Virus record (IMG/VR): IMGVR_UViG_3300007351_000012
Coordinates: 1-50,352 of that record
Direction: 5' to 3' (one strand)
DNA: 50,352 bases
Origin: a virus
Below, piece after piece: positions 15,475-22,102 of the stretch; positions within the stretch are counted from its first letter, which is position 1; each line of letters starts with the position of its first letter. Under the pieces are notes generated by a model. That model was given only the letters and a program-made list of their open reading frames with translations, did no database searches and had not been told where the DNA came from. The translations under genes and the position numbers were made by a program.

Positions 15475-15870
15475 ATGGAATACACCACAACAGCACGAAC
15501 TGACCCCGCCGGCGGAGTCGCCTATTACGTCTACAGCATCACGCAGGACTGTATCGTGAGCGGCCCGCTCCCCAGAGAGGACGCACGCCGCCTGATGAAG
15601 GAACTTAACTTTGGGGCTTCCACGGCCCGGCTACGAGCCAAGGGCTTCGAGGCGATCAAAGCATTTTTCCGCGAGCATCGCGTCTCGCCGAAGCACCGCA
15701 AGAAGTACGACTTCCATGTCTCGGAAGGCGGCCTGGAGATCGTCGCGAAAGATGGCGAGCGTTGGCGCGTGGCCGAAAGCGAAGGCGAGTTTGTTTTCCT
15801 CGCCATGATGCCCAAGCGCGACACTGGCACGATGCTCGGCTATGGGGAGCCAAAGCAATGTCAAGACTAA
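15475..15870 (+). CDS. Paralogue A of a tandem pair (131 aa)
   Basis: ATG 15475 is placed by the GGAGGAAAAGCG site. The segment GFEAIKAFFREHRVSPKHRK through WRVAESEGEFVF (residues about 58-110) is closely repeated in the next gene. It extends at the N-terminus with an extra beta-like region (VAYYVYSITQDCIVSGPLPR). It overlaps the next gene by 13 bp. No known domain. Confidence 0.65.
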   Translation: MEYTTTARTDPAGGVAYYVYSITQDCIVSGPLPREDARRLMKELNFGASTARLRAKGFEAIKAFFREHRVSPKHRKKYDFHVSEGGLEIVAKDGERWRVAESEGEFVFLAMMPKRDTGTMLGYGEPKQCQD

Positions 15871-16226
15871 CCAACCCAACGGCGGGATTCGAGGCGTTGT
15901 CGGCATTTTTCTACGAGCACCGAGTCTCCCCGAACCACCAAAAGCTATACGACTACTACGTTAACGATCAAGACAATCTGGAAATCCACAAGACAGACGG
16001 CTCAAAGTGGCGCGTGATCGAGTCCGAAGGCGAGTACAAATTCTATGCAATAGTGGCTTCGGATCAGCCGAGCAGGGAGAGGCTCCTGGGTGATCTTCAC
16101 GAGTCCTTGCGAGCCGTCAAGCGCGGCGGGGATGCGCTCTATCATCTCCGGCTGCTGACCACAAAACTAGACGACCTACTCGAAGAGGTGGGTAATCCAA
16201 TGGGCTATCCGGGGGAGCCAAAGTAA
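15858..16226 (+). CDS. Paralogue B of a tandem pair (122 aa)
   Basis: Shares with the preceding gene the core GFEALSAFFYEHRVSPNHQK and WRVIESEGEY, so the pair arose by tandem duplication. It has a different helical C-terminus (LLTTKLDDLLEEVGNP). ATG 15858 is chosen because the upstream frame is only a shadow of paralogue A. Function unknown. Confidence 0.65.
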   Translation: MSRLTNPTAGFEALSAFFYEHRVSPNHQKLYDYYVNDQDNLEIHKTDGSKWRVIESEGEYKFYAIVASDQPSRERLLGDLHESLRAVKRGGDALYHLRLLTTKLDDLLEEVGNPMGYPGEPK

Positions 16227-16549
16227 TGAAACGCTTTTGGGTTCGCTGGACACAGCCCACCGAAGACGAGCGGCCAATCACATTCCCGCCGCACGAAGCC
16301 ATCCTCGGATGGTGGCGGACGGGCTACACCTGCGATGCCGCGCTCGATCTACCGGTAGTGCCGATTCTATGCGCTCTGGTTGAGGCCGAAAACGCATTAG
16401 CCGCCAAGAAGGCCATCGAGCGGGAATGGCCCGAGGCGGATTTCACAAACGACAACCACTTTGCCCAAGAGACTACGGATGCTTGGCGACCGCCCGCAGA
16501 TCGCTTTCCGATACTCTCTTGGATGATTGACCGTCTCAGGCCGAAATGA
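16226..16549 (+). CDS. Hypothetical protein (107 aa)
   Basis: Starts MKRFWVRWTQPTEDERPITF; Trp- and Pro-rich, acidic, with a helix VEAENALAAKKAIEREWPEA. It looks like a small alpha/beta domain. Overlaps by one base with the gene before (TAATG) and by ATGA with the one after. No family recognised. Confidence 0.65.
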   Translation: MKRFWVRWTQPTEDERPITFPPHEAILGWWRTGYTCDAALDLPVVPILCALVEAENALAAKKAIEREWPEADFTNDNHFAQETTDAWRPPADRFPILSWMIDRLRPK

Positions 16550-16695
16550 GCATCTTTTGCCGTCATCTTTTCCGCTGGGTGCGCAATATCTACGGCGACG
16601 AGATAAACGCAACCGGCGGTCGCTCGTGGTGGCAGTGCCGCAAGTGCGGCAAATGGAGCGTTGGCGCGTCGCTGGTCAAGGACTCCCCCGCCTAA
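16546..16695 (+). CDS. Very small zinc-knuckle protein (49 aa)
   Basis: MSIFCRHLFRWVRNIYGDEI is followed by SWWQCRKCGKW. The arrangement CxH - GDEIN - W-x-C-x-x-CGK is typical of tiny phage zinc-ribbon proteins. ATGA overlap with the upstream stop supports it. Role unknown. Confidence 0.6.
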   Translation: MSIFCRHLFRWVRNIYGDEINATGGRSWWQCRKCGKWSVGASLVKDSPA

Positions 16696-16707
16696 CGGGG
16701 AACATCG

Positions 16708-16726
16708 CCCCCGCCTCCAGCGGGGG
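16708..16726 (+). terminator. Hairpin after the first rightward gene cluster
   Basis: CCCCCGC-ctcca-GCGGGGG is a perfect 7-bp stem with a 5-nt loop, beginning 12 bp after a stop codon. There is no U-run, so it may only pause polymerase or protect mRNA ends ahead of the packaging genes. Confidence 0.4.
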
Positions 16727-16806
16727 AGCGCTGCCCCGAGGGGCTCTGGGCCGCGTGCGTGAAGCGCGGCCAACTAGTCAGAGTGATTGCGTGATATCCT
16801 GACCCC

Positions 16807-17019
16807 ATGACCGCCGAAGAGTTGAACGCCCAGGCCAACGGCCTCGACTACCAGGCCCAGGCCCGCCAAGGCGAGGCCCTGCAACTGCTGGCCCTGGTGC
16901 AGCAACTCCAGAACTTCGTGATCTTCACGGCGCTGGCGGCCCAACTGCCCCCCGAGGCCCGCGAAGTCGCCGCCTCCAAGCTCGACCGGCTGGCCATCAT
17001 GCTGAGGAACCCGCAATGA
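16807..17019 (+). CDS. Small helical protein upstream of large terminase (70 aa)
   Basis: MTAEELNAQANGLDYQAQAR continues as two amphipathic helices (QLLALVQQLQNFVIF and EVAASKLDRLAIML), ending in NPQ. The ribosome binding site is poor. ATGA overlap with the next gene. Could be a helical-bundle accessory protein; no evidence for a function. Confidence 0.6.
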   Translation: MTAEELNAQANGLDYQAQARQGEALQLLALVQQLQNFVIFTALAAQLPPEAREVAASKLDRLAIMLRNPQ

Positions 17020-17216
17020 TTACCTACGAGGAACACGAACGCGCACACGCTGAACGCCATCTGGAGTTACCACAGGCCTACCCGAGTGGCGTGTCGTGCC
17101 CAAAATGCGGAAAAGAACTGTTTGTATCACCGAAACTCTTGCTATTAAGCAATCCGCCCCGCCGCCAGGCTTACTGCGCCCATTCCGATTGTAAGTGGAT
17201 GGGCTCTCTCGCCTAA
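17016..17216 (+). CDS. Small zinc-ribbon protein (66 aa)
   Basis: The two Cys pairs CPKCGKE and CAHSDC, separated by a 26-residue loop, form a zinc ribbon. The N-terminus is charged (MITYEEHERAHAERHLELPQ). Coupled to the gene before it by ATGA and followed within 56 bp by the terminase gene. Confidence 0.6.
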   Translation: MITYEEHERAHAERHLELPQAYPSGVSCPKCGKELFVSPKLLLLSNPPRRQAYCAHSDCKWMGSLA

Positions 17217-17247
17217 ACCCGTGCTACCATAGCGCCAAGGCCCATAC

Positions 17248-17268
17248 CCTTCAAGGTGTGCTTGAAGG
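17248..17268 (+). promoter_or_regulatory. Hairpin sequestering the terL ribosome binding site
   Basis: CCTTCAAG-gtgtg-CTTGAAGG is a perfect 8-bp stem with a 5-nt loop. Its 3' arm contains the GAAGG ribosome binding site, three bases before ATG 17272. In the mRNA the site would be base-paired, so terminase synthesis may need melting by coupling, heat or a protein. Confidence 0.6.
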
Positions 17269-17271
17269 TTT

Positions 17272-18969
17272 ATGGCCTTTCGCTCGATCACCGAAGTCGC
17301 CCGCCAGGGCGACGCCCAAGCCCTCATCCGCGACTGGCGCGTAAAGTCGCTGGTCTGGCCCTACTTCTTCATCAAATCCGTTCTCGGCAACCCCGACATC
17401 ATCCCCCGCATCCACGGGGCCGACATCGACATGGTGCTCGGCAACCTGCGCGAAGGCGTCCGCAAACAGTTCATCGAATGGCCGCGGCGTCATATGAAAA
17501 CGTCGACGTTCACCTGCGGGCTGTCGATGTGGTTCATCCTGCCCTCGAACGACAACGATAAAGACTATGCGGTCAAACAGTTAGGCATCACCCCGGAGCG
17601 CTGGGACCAGATGGCCGCGCTGCGCAATCAGAACTACTGCCAACTCATCTGCTTTGAGACCATGGCGAACGCCCAGAAAAAGGTGGGGGAGATTCGCTGG
17701 CACTTCGAGTCGAACGAACTGTTCCGGTCGCTGTTCCCTGAAATCGCCTACACGGGCGCGGAATCGCCCTGGAACAATGACGGCTTCCGCATCCGCCGCA
17801 CCGGCATGGCCTCCAAGATCGCCGAGGGGACGTTCGACGCCGGGGGCGTGGGGGTCGCCGTCCAATCGCGCCACTACGACCTGATCTGGCTGGATGACAT
17901 CGTGGGCCAGGACGCGGCGCGCTCTGAAACCGAGATGGACAACACCCTGACCTGGGTAGGGCGGCTGACCGGCTGCGAGAAGCTCGGGGCGACCACGAAA
18001 TGGTTCGGGGTGTCGAACCGCTGGGGCTTCAACGACCTGAATTCCGTGCTGCGCAGCGACCCCTCGTGGCATTTCTTCACCCGCCGGGCCTGGGACGTCG
18101 GCGAAGACGGCCTCAGGATCCCGAATTTCCCGGAGAAATACCCGCTCCCCGTTCTGGACGAAATCAAGCACCACTTCATCTACGTCTCGCGCGAGGGCAG
18201 CGAGTCCGATTTCCTGGCCCAATGGCAGAACGATCCGCGGCCCGGCGGGGCCGCCATGATCGACCACGACCGCATCCACCGCTATCAGGTCACCACGGGG
18301 GGCGAAATCTCCTGCTCGTGCGGCAAGACCTATCACCCGGCCAACCTCAACCGCTACCTGCTGTTTGACCCCTATAACGCCAAGGGCAAGACGGCCTCGA
18401 AATCCCAGCCGGCCCTGGCCGTCGTCGGGCTCTCAACAGACAAACACGTCTTCCTGCTCGACATGTTCCAGAAACGGGTCAAGCACAACGACCTGGTTGA
18501 GCGCATCTTCGGCCTGAACGACCGCTGGCAGGGAGTCGTCGCCATGGGGTACGAGGATGTCGGGGCGCAAAACATGTGGGAGACGCTGCTCCGGCGGGAA
18601 ATGCGGTCGAGTGACTGGCGCGCGCGCCGGCACCGCGAAATCCGGCGCATCAAGGGCGTCGGGGTGTCGAACAAACCAATCGACATTCGCGTCCGGGAGT
18701 TCCTGGTGCCCTATCTGGACGCCCGGCCGGGGGTCGGGTGCTTCTCGGCCCGCGAGTCCCAGCAATTGTTCTGGGACATGCTCGAAACCTTTCCGCACCC
18801 GGTTCCGGGCCACGACTACGACTTGCTCTCAGCGCTCGCCATGGGGGCTCACCCGGACTTCCAATGGCAATTTCCGGTGTCTGACGAGGAACAGGAGCGC
18901 GATTCCAACGAAGAAGAGGAATACCTGCGGCATTTCAACATGCCCTATTCGGTGAACGCCTATGTTTAA
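17272..18969 (+). CDS. terL: Terminase large subunit
   Basis: 565 aa. The N-terminal ATPase has a Walker A variant PRRHMKTST (residues 71-79) and Walker B IWLDDI (205-210). The C-terminal RNase H-like nuclease has its first Asp in LLFDPYN (D366), an acidic pair in YEDV (E428/D429) and the last acidic site in HDYDLL (D515/D517). A small Cys-containing insert (CSCGKTYH, about 348-354) precedes the nuclease. It cuts concatemeric DNA and pumps it into the prohead through the portal. Unusually it is on the strand opposite to portal, capsid and small subunit. Confidence 0.88.
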   Translation: MAFRSITEVARQGDAQALIRDWRVKSLVWPYFFIKSVLGNPDIIPRIHGADIDMVLGNLREGVRKQFIEWPRRHMKTSTFTCGLSMWFILPSNDNDKDYAVKQLGITPERWDQMAALRNQNYCQLICFETMANAQKKVGEIRWHFESNELFRSLFPEIAYTGAESPWNNDGFRIRRTGMASKIAEGTFDAGGVGVAVQSRHYDLIWLDDIVGQDAARSETEMDNTLTWVGRLTGCEKLGATTKWFGVSNRWGFNDLNSVLRSDPSWHFFTRRAWDVGEDGLRIPNFPEKYPLPVLDEIKHHFIYVSREGSESDFLAQWQNDPRPGGAAMIDHDRIHRYQVTTGGEISCSCGKTYHPANLNRYLLFDPYNAKGKTASKSQPALAVVGLSTDKHVFLLDMFQKRVKHNDLVERIFGLNDRWQGVVAMGYEDVGAQNMWETLLRREMRSSDWRARRHREIRRIKGVGVSNKPIDIRVREFLVPYLDARPGVGCFSARESQQLFWDMLETFPHPVPGHDYDLLSALAMGAHPDFQWQFPVSDEEQERDSNEEEEYLRHFNMPYSVNAYV

Positions 18970-19321
18970 GCGAATTTGCGTGATTTCCCTTGTTGTGTGG
19001 GGGCAATTGCTTTGGGGCCAGCTCAACCCGAGCCAATACTCGACCGCGGCCAACGTCCCGGTCACCAACTCGGTCGCCACCCCCATCACCTGCCCGCTCG
19101 ATAGGGCTAACTTCATCCAGGTCTACATCGACCCCTCGACCACCGAACAGATTTTCACCGTCACCAACACCAACGGCACGACCTTCAAGGTCCATTCCGG
19201 CGGCACGTATGACTTCGGCCCGATCCCGGATGAATTCTCGCTTGGCCAGACGGTGCTGTCGGTCACCACAGCCACTGGCTCGGCCACTCTGGTTGTGATC
19301 GGCATGAGGGTCAGGCAATGA
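18962..19321 (+). CDS. Secreted-type small protein after terminase (119 aa)
   Basis: The first 19 residues (MFKRICVISLVVWGQLLWG) form a signal peptide-like segment: basic start, hydrophobic core, then G-Q-L. The mature part is Thr/Ser/Val-rich all-beta, with FIQVYIDPSTTEQIFTVTN and a Gly-rich end, like a small virion or adhesion domain. The start overlaps the terminase stop by 8 bp. It is the first of five fibre-type genes that carry such leaders. Confidence 0.55.
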   Translation: MFKRICVISLVVWGQLLWGQLNPSQYSTAANVPVTNSVATPITCPLDRANFIQVYIDPSTTEQIFTVTNTNGTTFKVHSGGTYDFGPIPDEFSLGQTVLSVTTATGSATLVVIGMRVRQ

Positions 19322-20724
19322 CACGTCAAATCCTGTTTGCGCTGGGCCTGGGGGCGGCACTGTGCGTCGTGCTGCTCTACGGCCAGGGCGTCCGGCCGCC
19401 GTCGACGGGAGGGGGCGGCTCAGGCACCATCAGCGACGGCACCGTCACCGGCCAGACCGTTTACTGGGATGGGGACTCCTGGGAGCCTACCAGCGACCTG
19501 CTGCGTAGCACCACGAACCCAAACTACCGCTTTCTGGCGCAGGACGCGGCCCACACCCCCGTCATGGCCAAGGGCACCACGGCTCAGACGGCTCCGGTCT
19601 TTTCCGCCCGCAACGTCTCCAATCAAGACTTCTTCAAGGTCTTCGACACGGGCAAAATCTGTTGGGAAGGCGCCACGATCGACGGCACCAATATGACGTG
19701 TCTGGACATCGCGGGCGACCCGGCGGGGGCTATCAATCTCCTGCTCAGCGCCACGGCCAGCGGGACTCTGCTGTCGACCGGAGACGGGGCCCTGAATGAC
19801 GACGACCTCTCGGATAACTCCCTCAACGATTTGGGGACCAAGACCGAAAACCTTCTCACGCAGCGCACCCTGGATCTTTCGATCGCCACCGAAATCACCC
19901 TCGACACCAACGGGGACGCCACCCTGCCGTCGACAGGCGGGCACCGCAAATTCGATACCTTCGCGGACGCGGCTTCCGACACCTGGGATACGGTTGTCTG
20001 CACCGCGGGCACTTCCGGCACCGTCATGGCCGCCAATGACGCCCGCACCATTATCATCAGCGAAACCATTATTTCCAACTGGCCGCTCGATATCACGCTC
20101 GACGATGACGGCGACATCTTCAGCTGGGCCTGCCCCTCGGCCAACACGATGGTCCTGCTGTGGGTGGTCGATGAAGGCGGCCAGGGCGCGTTCAACTCTC
20201 TGCAAATCGGGGCCGCCGGCACTCCCACCAACGATACGTGGGTGACCGACGACGCTCTCCCCAGCGCCCCATCGAACGCCAACGAAATCACCCTGGCCGT
20301 CGATCGCACCAAGGGCACCTTGGCAGGCGTGCCAAACAGCGGCGATACCAAACACTGGTCCCCTTATTGGGAAGAGTGCTGGACGGTGTTTGACACCGCC
20401 GCCGACCTGACGACGGGCCTCGATGTTCCTTCCATCTGGCATTTCCAAAAGCACGCCGTCAAGGTCAATTACGTGTGGTGCGAGGTTGACGCCAACACCA
20501 TAACGATCAATCTGCAACGGGACGATGGCACGGCGGCTAATCTTCTCTCGGCCGATCTGGTGTGCGACACGGGCGGCCAAACCAGTTGCGCCTCAGGCTG
20601 CGACGTCAACACCATCTCAACTTCTGAAGACGACTTCGCCATCGGGGAAGAACTCGACCTGGTAACCGTTTCCCTCGGGGCGGCCCGGAGGCTAAATCTA
20701 TGTGTTTCGGGAAATTTACAATAA
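19318..20724 (+). CDS. Fibre-like protein with signal anchor (468 aa)
   Basis: MTRQILFALGLGAALCVVLL is a strong N-terminal membrane or signal segment. A Gly/Ser linker (STGGGGSGT) leads to TVTGQTVYWDGDSWEPTSDL, a short repeat usual in phage fibres (VTGQTVYWDG-W-P). The rest is Asp/Thr-rich beta, with Cys pairs near the C-terminus (CDTGGQTSCASGCD). Probably a tail fibre or surface protein. A signal segment is unusual for a virion protein assembled in the cytoplasm. Confidence 0.55.
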   Translation: MTRQILFALGLGAALCVVLLYGQGVRPPSTGGGGSGTISDGTVTGQTVYWDGDSWEPTSDLLRSTTNPNYRFLAQDAAHTPVMAKGTTAQTAPVFSARNVSNQDFFKVFDTGKICWEGATIDGTNMTCLDIAGDPAGAINLLLSATASGTLLSTGDGALNDDDLSDNSLNDLGTKTENLLTQRTLDLSIATEITLDTNGDATLPSTGGHRKFDTFADAASDTWDTVVCTAGTSGTVMAANDARTIIISETIISNWPLDITLDDDGDIFSWACPSANTMVLLWVVDEGGQGAFNSLQIGAAGTPTNDTWVTDDALPSAPSNANEITLAVDRTKGTLAGVPNSGDTKHWSPYWEECWTVFDTAADLTTGLDVPSIWHFQKHAVKVNYVWCEVDANTITINLQRDDGTAANLLSADLVCDTGGQTSCASGCDVNTISTSEDDFAIGEELDLVTVSLGAARRLNLCVSGNLQ

Positions 20725-21440
20725 TGACGGGGTTCTGGAAATATTCAGTGGCTTTATTCCTCCTAACCCAATCGCTGTGGGGCCAGGGGAAGTTCATCTA
20801 CAACCCGGTTACGAGTACTTCTGTCACGGCAGGAGATTACAACAACACATCATCGGAGATGACTGCTACTTCCGCAGTCAGCGCGGATATTGCAGTTACC
20901 ATCTTTGCTCATGTTATCCTCGACGATGTATCGGCGGGCACAGATGCGATAGCCGCTATATCTCAAGCGGACTCTAGTGGAGACTATGTACGACTAACAA
21001 GAGTAACAGCGCAGATTCGTTGCACGGTTAACGATGAAGTATTCGGCAGTGCGGCCGCCGTCCATGGAGATTCCCTTTCTGCTTCAGTCAAAGAAAAGGT
21101 TGGATGCATTTCCGTTTCCGCTGCTAGCCGCTTTGCTTGCGCGAACGGTACTTGCGTGGAGAACACCAGCAACCTAGTCGGGCCTTTTGGCTTCAATCGG
21201 ACAACTATCGGAGTTCTAACTCAAGCTGCCGAAGCATTTTTCTTTGATGGAAAGATTCGAGAGGTCTGTTATTGGGATACCGCTCTTAGCACTACCGACT
21301 ACGCCAATTATGAATCCGGGGCGTCCTCATGTGAAGATCTCGGGGCCGACCACATCTACCGCGCGGCCAGTGGAACGGATTTGGGGGACGTGGGCGGAGT
21401 GGACCTAACCCCGACCGACGTGACGGAGGTTGCGTGGTAG
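20724..21440 (+). CDS. LamG-like domain protein with signal peptide
   Basis: 238 aa from ATG 20724, coupled to the previous gene by TAATG. Residues 1-22 (MTGFWKYSVALFLLTQSLWG) look like a signal peptide. The C-terminal part has the concanavalin/LamG landmark FFFDGKIREVCYWDTALSTT (a strand, then the D-x-A-L-S motif), so a sugar-binding beta-sandwich is likely. Its base composition is visibly lower in GC than its neighbours in the first 500 bp, hinting at separate origin. Possible receptor-binding tip. Confidence 0.55.
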   Translation: MTGFWKYSVALFLLTQSLWGQGKFIYNPVTSTSVTAGDYNNTSSEMTATSAVSADIAVTIFAHVILDDVSAGTDAIAAISQADSSGDYVRLTRVTAQIRCTVNDEVFGSAAAVHGDSLSASVKEKVGCISVSAASRFACANGTCVENTSNLVGPFGFNRTTIGVLTQAAEAFFFDGKIREVCYWDTALSTTDYANYESGASSCEDLGADHIYRAASGTDLGDVGGVDLTPTDVTEVAW

Positions 21441-21683
21441 TCGACCAACCGCGATCAGCCAAACCATCGCGAGCGCGGACACGGCAAAGCACGCGCAGAG
21501 CACCAGCGCATTCTCGCAGGCGCTCCACAGGCGGGGCGGGGAATAACCGAACGAAGCGCGATCGGGATAGGCGTTCCAATACCGCTCATCCAGCAGCCGC
21601 TTGGACTCCTGGTCTATGGCGCTGTCGAGCGGATAGGGACCGAGGGACCACCAGCGAATGACGGCGAGCCAGTAACGGAGCAT
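21405..21683 (-). CDS. Small membrane protein opposite the fibre genes
   Basis: 92 aa from ATG 21683 (MLRYWLAVIRWWSLGPYPLD). One clear transmembrane helix lies near the C-terminus (ALVLCACFAVSALAMVWLIA) with a basic tail. A perfect TATAAT on the minus strand (21693-21698) would start transcription very close to the ATG, so the message may be leaderless. It lies antisense between two rightward genes. It could be a moron or a regulator of lysis; unproven. Confidence 0.4.
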   Translation of the reverse strand: MLRYWLAVIRWWSLGPYPLDSAIDQESKRLLDERYWNAYPDRASFGYSPPRLWSACENALVLCACFAVSALAMVWLIAVGRLPRNLRHVGRG

Positions 21684-21721
21684 AGTGAGGCGATTATACA
21701 CCCGGAATCAGGCGTGATTTG

Positions 21722-22102
21722 ATGCAAAAGCAGTGGCTTGCACTTTTGATTTGGACGGCGACGGCTTTTGCCCAGGACGCCCGCGTCACCCTGGCTCCGG
21801 CGGCCACCCCGCCGAGCGATGTCGTGCTGGAAATCTACGACGACCGGGCCAAACCGCCAGTGATTCAACTGCGGGCCAGCGGTGAAGTCCTGGTCCGCTC
21901 CGGCGTGACCCTGACCGAAGCCTCGCAAATCTTCTGGCGCGAGGCAGGCAAAACGTTCACGGCCCTTGCGCCAGCGCCCGCGCCCTGCCCGCCCGTGCCC
22001 GTGGTGGAGCCGGAGAAGCACAGGTGCGTGCCGAGTGAGTACCTGAAGGACGAAGCGCGGCTGTGCTCCTTGCGGACGCCAGAGGATGTAGGGAAGCCAT
22101 GA
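21722..22102 (+). CDS. Small secreted-type protein (126 aa)
   Basis: MQKQWLALLIWTATAFAQDA is a textbook signal peptide with an AFA cleavage site. The mature part has a beta strand pair and a helix (VTLTEASQIFWREAG), a Pro-rich linker (APAPAPCPPVPVVEPE), and a Cys-containing tail. This resembles outer-membrane or periplasmic accessory proteins more than virion parts; a spanin-like role is conceivable but no lipobox is visible. Confidence 0.5.
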   Translation: MQKQWLALLIWTATAFAQDARVTLAPAATPPSDVVLEIYDDRAKPPVIQLRASGEVLVRSGVTLTEASQIFWREAGKTFTALAPAPAPCPPVPVVEPEKHRCVPSEYLKDEARLCSLRTPEDVGKP

